This document shows, piece after piece, positions 16,930 through 26,458 of a stretch of DNA of 64,000 nucleotides. The notes beneath the pieces are model-generated. The model searched no databases and was not told where the DNA came from. It was given only the letters and a program-made list of their open reading frames with translations. Source of the stretch: Empedobacter stercoris. Lineage in GTDB: Bacteria; Bacteroidota; Bacteroidia; Flavobacteriales; Weeksellaceae. Both the position numbers and the translations under genes were made by a program. The stretch is taken from the NCBI RefSeq assembly GCF_025244765.1, contig NZ_CP104209.1:2176501-2240500 (forward strand), read 5' to 3'. The stretch's first letter is position 1. Each line of letters opens with the position of its first letter.

Positions 16930-17766
16930 ATGAAAAAAATATTGTTCCCAACAGATTTTTCTGAGACGGCTAATAATGCGTTTTTATATGCTCTTAACCT
17001 TGCGAAAAGTATAGATGCACAAGTTTATGTATTGCACGTTTATGAACTACCAATGATTACTGGTACTTTGAGTGCAGGTTTAATTCAGAATGTATATGAA
17101 ACTGTAGAATTAGGAAGTTTTAATAACTTCAAAGATAATATTCCGCAATTAAGGGAAATAGCAGATAAAAACGGATTAAATGAAATTCCAATTAAATTTA
17201 TTTTAGAAGAAGGAAATTTCTTGTATATATTACGCGAAATCATTGGCGAAGAAAGTGTTGATTTTGTGGTAATGGGAACAGATGGAAATACAGGGATAGA
17301 AAAAATGCTTTTTGGTTCCAATACTATTAATGCAATTACATCGATGAAAATTCCTATCTTAAGTATTCCGAATGGAATGATATTCAAAGGATTTAAGAAT
17401 ATAGGTTTTACAACTGTTTTTGATCAAAAAGATAAAGAAGCCTTGAAATATTTGCTTGAAATAGCAAATCGTCATCATGCAAAAATTCATTGTATGCATG
17501 TTTCTAAAGACGGAAAATATAATAAACAAGCAATGAAAGATTGGCAAAATCAATTTGCAGGAGACCCAATTTTTTTTGAAATTTATCATGATGCGGATCC
17601 TGTAAATGCGGTTTTAGATTTTATCAAAGAAAAAGAAATTGATTTGTTAACCGTTGTTAGTCGAAACAAAGGTTTCTTCGATAAGATATTTTCGCCTGGA
17701 TTTACAAAAAAAATAGCAAACAAAAATATAACACCTTTGTTCGTTTTTCACGAACAAAAAGCATAA
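16930..17766 (+). CDS. Universal stress protein, two UspA domains (tandem paralogue)
   Basis: 278 residues from the ATG at 16930; the frame is open 7 codons further up, but MKKILFPTDFSETANN matches the start of its neighbour exactly. Same architecture, with VVMGTDGNTGIEKMLFGSNT and the shared ending LTVVSRNKGFFDKIFSPGFTKKI. The two genes are a clear tandem duplication that has since diverged in the middle. A terminator lies between them, so they are probably transcribed separately. Confidence 0.92.
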   Translation: MKKILFPTDFSETANNAFLYALNLAKSIDAQVYVLHVYELPMITGTLSAGLIQNVYETVELGSFNNFKDNIPQLREIADKNGLNEIPIKFILEEGNFLYILREIIGEESVDFVVMGTDGNTGIEKMLFGSNTINAITSMKIPILSIPNGMIFKGFKNIGFTTVFDQKDKEALKYLLEIANRHHAKIHCMHVSKDGKYNKQAMKDWQNQFAGDPIFFEIYHDADPVNAVLDFIKEKEIDLLTVVSRNKGFFDKIFSPGFTKKIANKNITPLFVFHEQKA

Positions 17767-17797
17767 AAGGAGATGTGAAAACATTTCCTTTTTTTAT
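17765..17797 (+). terminator. Terminator after second usp gene
   Basis: GGAgATG/CATtTCC stem with A-run and T7 tract just after the stop codon. Confidence 0.6.
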
Positions 17798-17836
17798 TAA
17801 AAATTTCTGTTAAAAATAAAACTTTACCTTTGCTCC

Positions 17837-19048
17837 GTGAAAAAAATAGCCATTGTAGGAGGTGGTGCAGCAGGATATTTTGTTGCAGCAAACCTTGGAA
17901 AAACTGTAGGACAACAAACTGTATTGTTTGAACAAGCAAATTTACCACTACAAAAAGTACGTATTTCGGGTGGAGGAAGGTGTAATGTAACTCATGCATG
18001 CTTTGATTCATTGGATTTAGTAGAGTTTTACCCACGTGGGAAAAAGGAATTACTAAGTGTTTTTTATACATTTCAGCCAGGCGATACAATGGCGTGGTTT
18101 GATGAACGCGGAGTTGAATTGAAAATTGAAGATGATAATCGTATTTTTCCAGTAAGCGATTCATCTCTTTCTATTATCGAAGCGTTAACTAAAGCGGTTG
18201 ATCAAAATAAAGTTCAATTAAATTTTTCGGATGGCGTACAAGAAATCAATAAAGTTAATGAAGGTTATGAATTGATTACAAAATCAGGAAAGTATTTTTT
18301 TGAAACAGTAATTATTACAACAGGAAGTACACCAAAATTCTGGAAAAGTTTGAAAAACTTAGGTTTGAAGATAATTCAACCTGTTCCTTCTCTATTTACA
18401 TTTAATTGCAAAGATCCAAGAATCGAAGGGTTGATGGGGATTTCATTCGAAAATGCAGAAGTTAAAATCAATCAACAAAAGTTAGAGGCAGAAGGACCTT
18501 TGTTAATAACACATTGGGGATTTAGTGGTCCTGCTATTTTGCGTTTATCAGCTTGGGGAGCTTTAAAATTGAACGAAAGTAATTATAAATTCGAAGCTGA
18601 AATTAATTTTGTCAATCAATCTAAAGAAGAAATAGTTTCTTTTTTGAATAATAAGAAACAAGTTGATGCAAAGAAGAATGTACACAAAAACAATCCATTT
18701 GATTTTCCTAAACGCTTTTGGTTGAGTATTCTGAATTATTGCAACATAGCCGAAAATAAAGTATATGCCGACTTGTCGAAGAAACATATCGAAGCTTTAG
18801 CATCAGAATTAACACAAGGAAAATACCAAATAAATGGTAAAAGCACATTCAAAGATGAGTTTGTGACTGCTGGAGGAGTTGATTTGAAAGAAATTGATTT
18901 TCATTCGATGGAAGCTAAAAAATTACCTCATTTGTTCATGGCAGGAGAAGTTTTGAATATTGACGCAATTACTGGAGGTTTTAATTTTCAGGCTTGTTGG
19001 TCTGAAGGGTATGTTATATCCGAAAAAATCAAAGAAATTTATCAATAG
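17837..19048 (+). CDS. BaiN/HI0933-type FAD-dependent oxidoreductase
   Basis: 403 residues, GTG start. FAD-binding Rossmann motif VGGGAAGYFVAAN at the N-terminus, VRISGGGRCNVTHA, an insert domain, GPLLITHWGFSGPAILRLSAW, and the C-terminal FAD contact AGEVLNIDAITGGFNFQACWSEGYV. These are the diagnostic motifs of the YhiN/HI0933/BaiN family; the physiological substrate is unknown in most members. Stand-alone gene. Confidence 0.92.
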   Translation: MKKIAIVGGGAAGYFVAANLGKTVGQQTVLFEQANLPLQKVRISGGGRCNVTHACFDSLDLVEFYPRGKKELLSVFYTFQPGDTMAWFDERGVELKIEDDNRIFPVSDSSLSIIEALTKAVDQNKVQLNFSDGVQEINKVNEGYELITKSGKYFFETVIITTGSTPKFWKSLKNLGLKIIQPVPSLFTFNCKDPRIEGLMGISFENAEVKINQQKLEAEGPLLITHWGFSGPAILRLSAWGALKLNESNYKFEAEINFVNQSKEEIVSFLNNKKQVDAKKNVHKNNPFDFPKRFWLSILNYCNIAENKVYADLSKKHIEALASELTQGKYQINGKSTFKDEFVTAGGVDLKEIDFHSMEAKKLPHLFMAGEVLNIDAITGGFNFQACWSEGYVISEKIKEIYQ

Positions 19049-19113
19049 TGTATATTTTACACAATTAATATTATGGCTGAAAGCCTTAAGTATAAAGTAT
19101 TTTTTAAAATTTA

Positions 19114-19154
19114 TTATGTTAACATAACATTATTATAAAATTATGTTATTTTTG
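19114..19154 (+). promoter_or_regulatory. Promoter with nested palindromic operator upstream of fadL-like gene
   Basis: A perfect 14-bp palindrome TTATGTTAACATAA (19114-19127) is followed by further half-sites TAACAT (19125-19130) and ATGTTA (19143-19148). The last half-site overlaps a -7 box TATTTTTG (19147-19154) that lies 32 bases before the ATG. This looks like a regulator binding region; the regulator is unknown. Confidence 0.55.
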
Positions 19155-19186
19155 TTAAAAGGAATTATTAAAAACGAACAAAAAAT

Positions 19187-20419
19187 ATGAAGAAAATTTT
19201 CTTAACATTAGCATTGATCGGTCTATCTTCATCTGCTTTTGCAGGAGGTTACCGTGTTGCTTTACAAGGAGTTCGCCAAGCTGCTTTAGGTGGAACTTCT
19301 GCAACGCAAACTCGTGATGCGAGTGTGGCGTTTTATAACCCTGCAGGATTAGCTTTTGTAGAGAGCAAATTGAGTATTGCTGTTGGAGGTTTTGGTGTAA
19401 AAACTGACGTAAAATGGCAAGATCCAACAACTTTCCAAAAAGCTGAAACGGATAGTAAATTAGGAACTCCAATGTATTTGGCGGTGAGTTACAAACCTGT
19501 CGATGATTTGGCAATTGGAGTGAGTGTGACAACGCCTTTTGGTAGCTCGGTTACTTGGCCAGAAGATTGGCAAAATAAGGCTAATATCACGCATATCGAC
19601 TTAAAAGCATTTAATATTCAGCCAACAGTTGCCTATCGTTTTTCAGATTGGTTTAGTTTAGGTTTAGGTTTTATCTATTCACATGGATCGGCTAAATTAG
19701 AAAAAGTGCAAACGGTTGCTGGAAATGACATTAAGCTTAGATTAGAAGACAAAGATGCACATGGTTTAGGATTTAATGTAGGGGTAATGTTCAAACCAAC
19801 AGAGAAATTTGGAGTTGGATTAGCTTACCGTTCTAATGTAGATGTTTCTGCAAACAAAGGAGATGTGACATGGATGGATGTTCCGGCTGGAATTGCATCT
19901 AATGTGCCTTTTAACACAGATAAATGGAATACAACTTTACCATTGCCATCTGAATTTACTTTCGGAATGTCTTATAAAGTATTACCACAGTTAGAGCTTT
20001 TTGGAGATGTAGTGTGGCAAAACTGGACACGTTACAAAAGTTTAGATATTAATTTATACAACGACGCGTCAAATACATTCTATACTTCAACGTCAACAAA
20101 AAATTGGAAAGACAATACTTTATTCCGTTTTGGAGCAGAATATACATTTAACGAGATGATTACAGGGCGTGTTGGTTATTACCATGATAAATCTCCGGTT
20201 CCTGGAGCTTATTGGTCTTCTGAAACACCAAGTTCAAACTTAAATTCAGTTTCTGCTGGAGTAGGATTTAAATTTAACAATGGATTTTACTTAGATTTAT
20301 TTGGATCTTATGTTCAAGGTGATGAAAGATACATTAATAACATCGAACAAAATTTCTCTGGAGATGTTAAGATGCGTGCAATTAACTTTGGTTTAGGACT
20401 AACGTATAACCTTAAATAA
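19187..20419 (+). CDS. OmpP1/FadL family outer membrane transporter
   Basis: 410 residues with signal peptide (KKIFLTLALIGLSSSAFA) and the FadL N-terminal hatch: GYRVALQGVRQAALGGTSATQTRDASVAFYNPAGLAFV. The rest alternates amphipathic strands and ends in a phenylalanine/leucine-rich strand (AINFGLGLTYNLK), as expected for a beta-barrel taking up long-chain fatty acids or other hydrophobic compounds. Followed after 9 bases by a lipoprotein gene, with which it probably forms an operon. Confidence 0.93.
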   Translation: MKKIFLTLALIGLSSSAFAGGYRVALQGVRQAALGGTSATQTRDASVAFYNPAGLAFVESKLSIAVGGFGVKTDVKWQDPTTFQKAETDSKLGTPMYLAVSYKPVDDLAIGVSVTTPFGSSVTWPEDWQNKANITHIDLKAFNIQPTVAYRFSDWFSLGLGFIYSHGSAKLEKVQTVAGNDIKLRLEDKDAHGLGFNVGVMFKPTEKFGVGLAYRSNVDVSANKGDVTWMDVPAGIASNVPFNTDKWNTTLPLPSEFTFGMSYKVLPQLELFGDVVWQNWTRYKSLDINLYNDASNTFYTSTSTKNWKDNTLFRFGAEYTFNEMITGRVGYYHDKSPVPGAYWSSETPSSNLNSVSAGVGFKFNNGFYLDLFGSYVQGDERYINNIEQNFSGDVKMRAINFGLGLTYNLK

Positions 20420-20428
20420 CACTACAAA

Positions 20429-21997
20429 ATGAAACATTTAAATAAAATAGTTTTAGTTGCTTTAGCTGCTACAATGTTTAGTTGTGATCAAGACTTTGAG
20501 CATCCAATCGAGGATATTCAAGTTACAGCAGGTGAAGCTAACTTTTCAAAATATATTGCTTTAGGAAACTCGTTGACTTCTGGTTATAGAGATAATGCAT
20601 TATACAGATCAGGACAAGAAAACTCTTATCCAAATATGTTAGCTGGATTAATGAAAGCTGCAGGAGGAGGGGAGTTCAAAATTCCTTATATGCCAAATGA
20701 CACAGGAGGTTTTACAAATTTACCAGGTTTTTCGGGTAAGTTGACTTTGCAAATTGTAAATGGAGCTTTAACACCAGTTCCTACTGCACCAGGAGCAGCG
20801 TTAGATATTTTAGCTGATAAAGGGACTTACCAAAACATGGGAGTTCCAGGAGCAAAATCTTATCATTTGGTTGCACCAGGTTATGGAAACCCAGCAGGAT
20901 TACAAACTGATCCTGTAACAGCAAATCCGTATTTTGTGCGTTTTGCAAGTGGCGCTACAACTTCCGTTGTTGCTGATGCTGTTGCGCAAAAGCCTACATT
21001 TTTCTCATATTGGATTGGAAATAATGATGTATTAGGTTATGCAACATCTGGAGGAGTTGGAGTAGATCATAATGAAACAAATAATGTTGATCCAAGAACG
21101 TATGGAGGTTCTGATATCTCTAATGTAAATGTTGTAAAATCTACAATTAATGATGGATTGAAAGCTTTAACTGCTGCAGGAGCAAAAGGAGTAATTGCAA
21201 ATATTCCTTCTGTTACATCTATTCCATATTTTACAACGGTTCCATACGCGCCATTATCACCAGCAAATGCAAGTTTTGCACCAATGATTGATGAGTTAAA
21301 TGCTACTTATGCAGGATTAAATCAAGTATTTGATGCAGTTGGAGCTTCTGATAGAAAAATTTCATTTTCTAAAACTGCTGCAAGTCCTGTAGTAATTAAA
21401 GATAAAGATTTAGCAGATTTATCAGCAACTATTACTGCAGCTTTAACACCAAAAATTGGAGCTGCTAAGGCTACATTATTCGGAATGATTTATGGTCAAG
21501 CTCGTCAAGCAACAGCGAAAGATTTATTGGTTTTAACTTCTTCTTCTGTAATTGGAAAAGTAGATACTAATAGAGTTGGAGAATTAATGAAATTAGGATT
21601 AACTCAAGAAGAAGCTGGTAAATTATCGGTAGTTGGTGTTAGTTATCCAATGGCAGATAATTATGTATTAACAGCAAAAGAAACAGCAAAAGCAGAAGCG
21701 GCTGTGGTTAAATACAATGCAGCAATTGCTGAATTAGCAACAGCTTATAATTTAGCTTTAGTGGATGCATATTCTGAAATGAAGAAATTAAGTTCTCAAT
21801 CGGGAATTAAATACTATGGACAAACATATACAACAACGTTCGTTTCAGGTGGAGCGTTCTCATTAGACGGAGTTCACTTAACAGGAACTGGATATGCCAT
21901 TGTAGCAAATATGTTTGCGGATGCAATTAACAAAAAATATCATTCTACTTTAAGACACGTTTATCCAGGAAATTATCCAGGTATAGAAATTCCTTAA
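20429..21997 (+). CDS. SGNH/GDSL hydrolase-like lipoprotein
   Basis: 522 residues; lipoprotein signal with lipobox TMFSC (Cys about residue 19). SGNH features: ALGNSLTSGY (block I, with GNS in place of GDS), WIGNND (block III) and DGVHLTGTGYAIVAN (block V with the catalytic His). A large alanine-rich insert lies between. Likely a surface esterase or lipase; operon partner of the FadL-type porin, which suggests that it releases acyl chains for uptake (inference). Confidence 0.87.
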   Translation: MKHLNKIVLVALAATMFSCDQDFEHPIEDIQVTAGEANFSKYIALGNSLTSGYRDNALYRSGQENSYPNMLAGLMKAAGGGEFKIPYMPNDTGGFTNLPGFSGKLTLQIVNGALTPVPTAPGAALDILADKGTYQNMGVPGAKSYHLVAPGYGNPAGLQTDPVTANPYFVRFASGATTSVVADAVAQKPTFFSYWIGNNDVLGYATSGGVGVDHNETNNVDPRTYGGSDISNVNVVKSTINDGLKALTAAGAKGVIANIPSVTSIPYFTTVPYAPLSPANASFAPMIDELNATYAGLNQVFDAVGASDRKISFSKTAASPVVIKDKDLADLSATITAALTPKIGAAKATLFGMIYGQARQATAKDLLVLTSSSVIGKVDTNRVGELMKLGLTQEEAGKLSVVGVSYPMADNYVLTAKETAKAEAAVVKYNAAIAELATAYNLALVDAYSEMKKLSSQSGIKYYGQTYTTTFVSGGAFSLDGVHLTGTGYAIVANMFADAINKKYHSTLRHVYPGNYPGIEIP

Positions 21998-22010
21998 TAG
22001 AATATAATAT

Positions 22011-22042
22011 AAAAAATCCGCTCATTGAGCGGATTTTTTATT
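22011..22042. terminator. Bidirectional terminator
   Basis: AAAATCCGCTC/GAGCGGATTTTTT stem, loop ATT, between convergent lipoprotein gene and fbp. Confidence 0.88.
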
Positions 22043-22061
22043 GATAATTTTTTGAAAAACT

Positions 22062-23078
22062 TTAGTTAGATTCTGCTTCACGCAAAAACTCTTCTGCTTT
22101 ATCAACCATATTTTTAGATCCACAAAAGAAAGGAATACGTTGATGCAATTCAGTTGGGACGATGTCCATAATACGATTAAACCCATCAGTAGCTTTACCA
22201 CCAGCTTGTTCTGCAATAAAAGCCATCGGATTACATTCATATAATAAACGCAATTTACCATTTGGGTTATTTGTTCCAGAAGGATAGATGTAAATTCCAC
22301 CTTTCAACATGTTACGGTGAAAATCTGAACATAATGAACCAATGTAACGAGAAGTGTATGGACGATCTTCTTCATCAGCCTGACAATATTTGATGTAGTT
22401 CTTAACACCTTGAGGGAATTTCACATAATTACCTTCATTTACCGAATAAATATTACCATCTTCTGGAATACACATATTAGGATGTGATAAATAGAACGTT
22501 CCAATTCCTGGATTCAATGTAAATCCATTCACCCCATTTCCAGTTGTGTAAACCAACATAGTCGATGTTCCGTAAATCACATATCCAGCTGCAACTTGTT
22601 TATTTCCTGGTTGTAAAAAATCTGCTTTTGTTACAGGAGTTCCTGGTTCTGTAACACGATGATAGATAGAGAAAATTGTACCAACAGAAACGTTTACATC
22701 AATATTAGAAGAACCATCTAAGGGATCAATTAAAACAACATATTTGCTATTTTTTGAATTTTTAGAAGGTTGAATAGCGATGAAATCTTCATTTTCTTCT
22801 GAGGCGATTCCACAAACAACTTCACGTTGTGATAAAGTGTCAATGAAAGTTTCATTCGCAAAAACATCTAATTTTTGCTGTTTTTCACCTTGTACATTTT
22901 CGTTTCCGAATTCTCCTAAAATGTTAACTAATCCTGCTTTGTTTACTTTGTAATTAACAACTTTTGTTGCTAATTTAATCGAACTCAATAATCTAGATAG
23001 TTCTCCAGATGAGTAAATAAAATCTGCTTGATTTTCTATGATAAACTCTCCAAGAGTTTGATGAGAATTTGTGTTCAT
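22062..23078 (-). CDS. fbp: Class I fructose-1,6-bisphosphatase
   Basis: Gluconeogenic removal of the 1-phosphate from fructose-1,6-bisphosphate. 338 residues with GIASEENED, the metal-binding [67 protein letters not shown] and the substrate-binding [20 protein letters not shown]. Divergent from aspartate kinase across a 191-base regulatory gap. Confidence 0.97.
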   Translation of the reverse strand: MNTNSHQTLGEFIIENQADFIYSSGELSRLLSSIKLATKVVNYKVNKAGLVNILGEFGNENVQGEKQQKLDVFANETFIDTLSQREVVCGIASEENEDFIAIQPSKNSKNSKYVVLIDPLDGSSNIDVNVSVGTIFSIYHRVTEPGTPVTKADFLQPGNKQVAAGYVIYGTSTMLVYTTGNGVNGFTLNPGIGTFYLSHPNMCIPEDGNIYSVNEGNYVKFPQGVKNYIKYCQADEEDRPYTSRYIGSLCSDFHRNMLKGGIYIYPSGTNNPNGKLRLLYECNPMAFIAEQAGGKATDGFNRIMDIVPTELHQRIPFFCGSKNMVDKAEEFLREAESN

Positions 23079-23226
23079 AATTATGTTTTGCTGGTCAAAT
23101 ATCGGAATAAAAACTCAATTCTACTCATTTCAAACGTTTGAAATTAATCTAAATACATGAAAATCATACTGGAAATTTATTTTTAACTTTAATTAAATTC
23201 GGTCAATATATAAGAGGTAGTTTGGT

Positions 23227-23234
23227 TATATTTG
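23227..23234 (+). promoter_or_regulatory. -7 box of the aspartate kinase promoter
   Basis: TATATTTG, identical to the tRNA promoter boxes in this window, 35 bases before the ATG. The -33 element is not clear. Confidence 0.55.
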
Positions 23235-23269
23235 CAAGTTAAATATTTACAAAAAAAATTTTTATAGAA

Positions 23270-24511
23270 ATGAAAGTTTTCAAATTCGGTGGTGCTTCCG
23301 TAAAAGATGCAGCCGGCGTTAGAAATGTTGCAGATTTATTGCAATCAGTTGGTTACGAAAATACATGTATAATTGTTTCTGCAATGGGCAAGACGACAAA
23401 TGCATTAGAGGAAGTAGTCAAACGCTATTTTGAAAAGGATGATTTCGAAAAAACAATTAATGATGTAAAAAAACAACATATTGATTTAGCAATAGAATTG
23501 TTTGATAATGCGGATGAGGTTTCGAATGAAATATCTCAATTTTTTGATGATATCGTTTCGTTTTTAAGACGAAACAAATCTCCAAATTACAGCTATGTTT
23601 ATGATCAAATTGTATGCTGTGGAGAGTTAATTTCGACAAAAATTATCAGTATGTATCTTAATTCAATTAAAATTAAGAACGATTGGTTAGATGTTCGAGA
23701 TTATATCAAAACAGATCACACTTACCGCGAAGGAAAAGTAAACTGGGCGTTGACAGAGGATAGTATTTCTAAATTACCACAATCAGGTTTATTCATTACA
23801 CAAGGTTTCTTAGGTTCAGATCCTAACTATTTTACAACGACATTGGGAAGAGAAGGTTCAGATTATTCTGCTGCAATTTTTGCATATTGTTTAAATGCTG
23901 AAAGCATGACGATTTGGAAAGATGTTCCAGGTGTTTTGAATGCTGATCCACGTTATTTTGAGCATGCAGAATTATTGCATCATATTTCGTACGAAGAAGC
24001 AATTGAGTTGGCTTATTATGGCGCTTCGGTTATTCATCCTAAAACATTGCAACCGCTTCAACAAAAAGAAATTCCATTCTTTGTTAAATCATTTATCAAT
24101 CCAACAGAAGCAGGAACAGAAGTAGCAAAAGGTCAACCATTAGATCCAAAAGTACCATGTTTTATCCTAAAAAGAGAACAAAATTTGGTGCGTTTATCAA
24201 GTAAAGATTTCTCGTTTATTACAGAAGATAAATTGAGTGGGATTTTCAATAAACTATATGATTATCAAATCAAAGTAAATTTGATGCAAAATTCAGCAAT
24301 TTCATTATCTTTATGTTTAGAGGATAAATACAACAACTTAGATCAGTTTGTTGCAGATATGAACGAAGCGTTTAAAGTACAAGTAGAAAACGATGTTTTA
24401 TTGTACACAATTCGTCATTTCGATGCAGATTCTGATAAAGTTGTATCAAAAGAAAAAGAGTTATTACGTCAAACAGTGCGTGAAACATTACAAATAGTTG
24501 TCAAGGCTTAA
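23270..24511 (+). CDS. lysC: Aspartate kinase (monofunctional)
   Basis: First step of the aspartate pathway to lysine, threonine, methionine and diaminopimelate. 413 residues with the kinase start MKVFKFGGASVKDAAGVRNV, TTLGREGSDYSAAIFAYCL (Asp-binding GREGSD) and WKDVPGVLNADPR, then a C-terminal ACT-like regulatory region (about 300-400). It lacks a fused homoserine dehydrogenase. The stop is immediately followed by the next ATG (no gap), so it is translationally linked to an acyltransferase gene. Confidence 0.93.
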   Translation: MKVFKFGGASVKDAAGVRNVADLLQSVGYENTCIIVSAMGKTTNALEEVVKRYFEKDDFEKTINDVKKQHIDLAIELFDNADEVSNEISQFFDDIVSFLRRNKSPNYSYVYDQIVCCGELISTKIISMYLNSIKIKNDWLDVRDYIKTDHTYREGKVNWALTEDSISKLPQSGLFITQGFLGSDPNYFTTTLGREGSDYSAAIFAYCLNAESMTIWKDVPGVLNADPRYFEHAELLHHISYEEAIELAYYGASVIHPKTLQPLQQKEIPFFVKSFINPTEAGTEVAKGQPLDPKVPCFILKREQNLVRLSSKDFSFITEDKLSGIFNKLYDYQIKVNLMQNSAISLSLCLEDKYNNLDQFVADMNEAFKVQVENDVLLYTIRHFDADSDKVVSKEKELLRQTVRETLQIVVKA

Positions 24512-26377
24512 ATGAGTTTAATTTCAACAGAAGATATTATTTCAGCATCAGGTCTTTCTAAAATAGGAATTTTAGGTAAACCTGTTGCTTGGGCATTGAA
24601 AAAAGTTTTTAATATTGATGGAATCAATGATTTATACAATATAGGAAAACACTTGCAATGCGAACCTTTTTTGGATTATTTAATAGATGATCTTGGAGTG
24701 GATTACGAAATTCATGAAGAAGATTTAAAACGAATTCCAAAAGAAGGCCCTTTTATTATTATTTCTAATCATCCTCTTGGTGCATTGGACGGAATTATTT
24801 TGATGCATTTTATGTCAAAAGTTCGTCCTGATTTCAAGATTATGGGGAATTTTTTACTGCAAAAAATTAAACCATTAGAACCGATGATTATACCAGTCAA
24901 TCCTTTCGAAACACGTAAAGAAGTATACAGTAGCCTTACGGGGATGCGCGATGCATTAAAGTTGTTACGCAACGGAGGTTGTTTAGGAATTTTCCCTGCT
25001 GGAGAAGTTTCTTATCGTGATGATGAAAGTAGAGTGATTGATAGAGAATGGCAAGAATCAGCAATGAAGTTGATTAAAAAGTCAAAAGTTCCTGTTGTTC
25101 CAATGTTTTTTAGAGCAAGAAATAGCAATGTCTTCTACCGCGTAGCAAAGTTACATCCAGATTTTCAAACAGCTATGCTGCCATCAGAAATGATGAAAAA
25201 AAGAACACGACCAATTCAAATTCGAATAGGAAAACCTATTTTACAAAAGCAACAAGACGAACACAACACAATAGAAGATTATTCGGCTTTTTTAAGAAAG
25301 AAAACCTATATGCTTTCATCGTATTATAAACAAAAAAGAAGTTTATCAGAAGTACTGAAAAATCCAAGTAATATTGATTTGAAAATTCCGAATTTACCAA
25401 GCTTATCATCTTCAAATAGAAAGGTTAAGGATGTTGTTGCTGAAACGGATTTAAAGTTACTTTTACAAGATATTGAAGCGTTGCGAAAAGATGAAGAAGC
25501 ATTATTGTTTACAAATAATAATTACGAATGTTTTTTTTCTACAGCGAAGCAAATTCCTAATATTTTAAGAGAAATTGGACGTTTACGCGAAATTACATTT
25601 CGTGCAATAGGAGAAGGAACAAATGATGAAATAGATTTAGACCGTTTTGATAATCATTACCATCATTTATTTCTATGGGATAAAGAATCTAATAAAATTG
25701 TTGGTGCCTATCGTATGGCAATTGGTTCGGAAGTGTACGAAAAATATGGAATTAATGGTTTTTATATTCACGAGTTATTTAATTTTGAACCAGAAATTCA
25801 TCCGTTCTTTAAGAAATGTATTGAAATGGGACGTGCCTTTGTTTCTGCTGAATATCAGCAAAAACCAATGCCATTGTTCTTATTATGGAGAGGAATAGTA
25901 CATGTTACATTAAGAAATCCAAATCAAAAATTTATTATTGGAGGCGTAAGTATTAGTAATCAATTTTCTGATTTTTCGAAATCATTGATGATTGAATTTA
26001 TGAAATCTCATTACTATGATTCGACTGTAGCACAATATGTAAAAGCTAAAAATGAATACAAGGTTAAATTAAAAGAAGAAGATAAAGAATTTATTTTTGA
26101 TGAATCTGAAGCAGATTTGAATAAGTTTGATAAATTAATTGATGAACTTGAGCCAAATATGTTACGATTACCAGTCTTGATTAAGAAATACATCAAACAA
26201 AATGCGAAAGTAATTGCATTTAACGTTGATCCTAAGTTTAATGATGCAATAGATGGATTGATGTATATTCGAGTTTCTGATATTCCTGAATCTACTGTTC
26301 GCCCAGTATTAGAAGATATTCAAGCAGAATTAGATCGCAAAATAGAATCCGAAAAATTTGATGGATCAATTATTTAA
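24512..26377 (+). CDS. OlsF-like bifunctional acyltransferase (PlsC domain plus OlsB-like N-acyltransferase)
   Basis: 621 residues with two catalytic halves. The N-terminal half (about 60-270) is a PlsC-type O-acyltransferase: SNHPLGALDG with His87 and Asp93, and FPAGEVSYR near residue 158. The C-terminal half (about 340-560) is a GNAT-like hemolysin/OlsB N-acyltransferase: REITFRAIGEGT...DNHYHHLFLWDKESNKIVGAYRMAIG, and EMGRAFVSAEYQ. This fusion is known as OlsF in some bacteria including flavobacteria, where it makes ornithine- or other amino-acid lipids. The amino acid used here cannot be told from sequence. Co-translated with aspartate kinase. Confidence 0.85.
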   Translation: MSLISTEDIISASGLSKIGILGKPVAWALKKVFNIDGINDLYNIGKHLQCEPFLDYLIDDLGVDYEIHEEDLKRIPKEGPFIIISNHPLGALDGIILMHFMSKVRPDFKIMGNFLLQKIKPLEPMIIPVNPFETRKEVYSSLTGMRDALKLLRNGGCLGIFPAGEVSYRDDESRVIDREWQESAMKLIKKSKVPVVPMFFRARNSNVFYRVAKLHPDFQTAMLPSEMMKKRTRPIQIRIGKPILQKQQDEHNTIEDYSAFLRKKTYMLSSYYKQKRSLSEVLKNPSNIDLKIPNLPSLSSSNRKVKDVVAETDLKLLLQDIEALRKDEEALLFTNNNYECFFSTAKQIPNILREIGRLREITFRAIGEGTNDEIDLDRFDNHYHHLFLWDKESNKIVGAYRMAIGSEVYEKYGINGFYIHELFNFEPEIHPFFKKCIEMGRAFVSAEYQQKPMPLFLLWRGIVHVTLRNPNQKFIIGGVSISNQFSDFSKSLMIEFMKSHYYDSTVAQYVKAKNEYKVKLKEEDKEFIFDESEADLNKFDKLIDELEPNMLRLPVLIKKYIKQNAKVIAFNVDPKFNDAIDGLMYIRVSDIPESTVRPVLEDIQAELDRKIESEKFDGSII

Positions 26378-26403
26378 TTGTTATTCTTGAAAATTTAAAA
26401 CAT

Positions 26404-26438
26404 AAAAAAATGCGCTTAACCTAGTTAAGCGCATTTTA
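26404..26438. terminator. Bidirectional terminator
   Basis: AAATGCGCTTAAC/GTTAAGCGCATTT stem with A and T tracts between convergent genes. Confidence 0.88.
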
Positions 26439-26458
26439 TATTTTAGCTTCGCTATAAA

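Noticed and set aside
17748-18164. Minus-strand ORF of 138 codons inside the flavoprotein gene
   Set aside because: Antisense shadow of a gene with clear FAD motifs.
19155-19532. 125-codon minus-strand ORF in the fadL-like gene
   Set aside because: Antisense shadow of a gene with signal peptide and NPAGLA motif.
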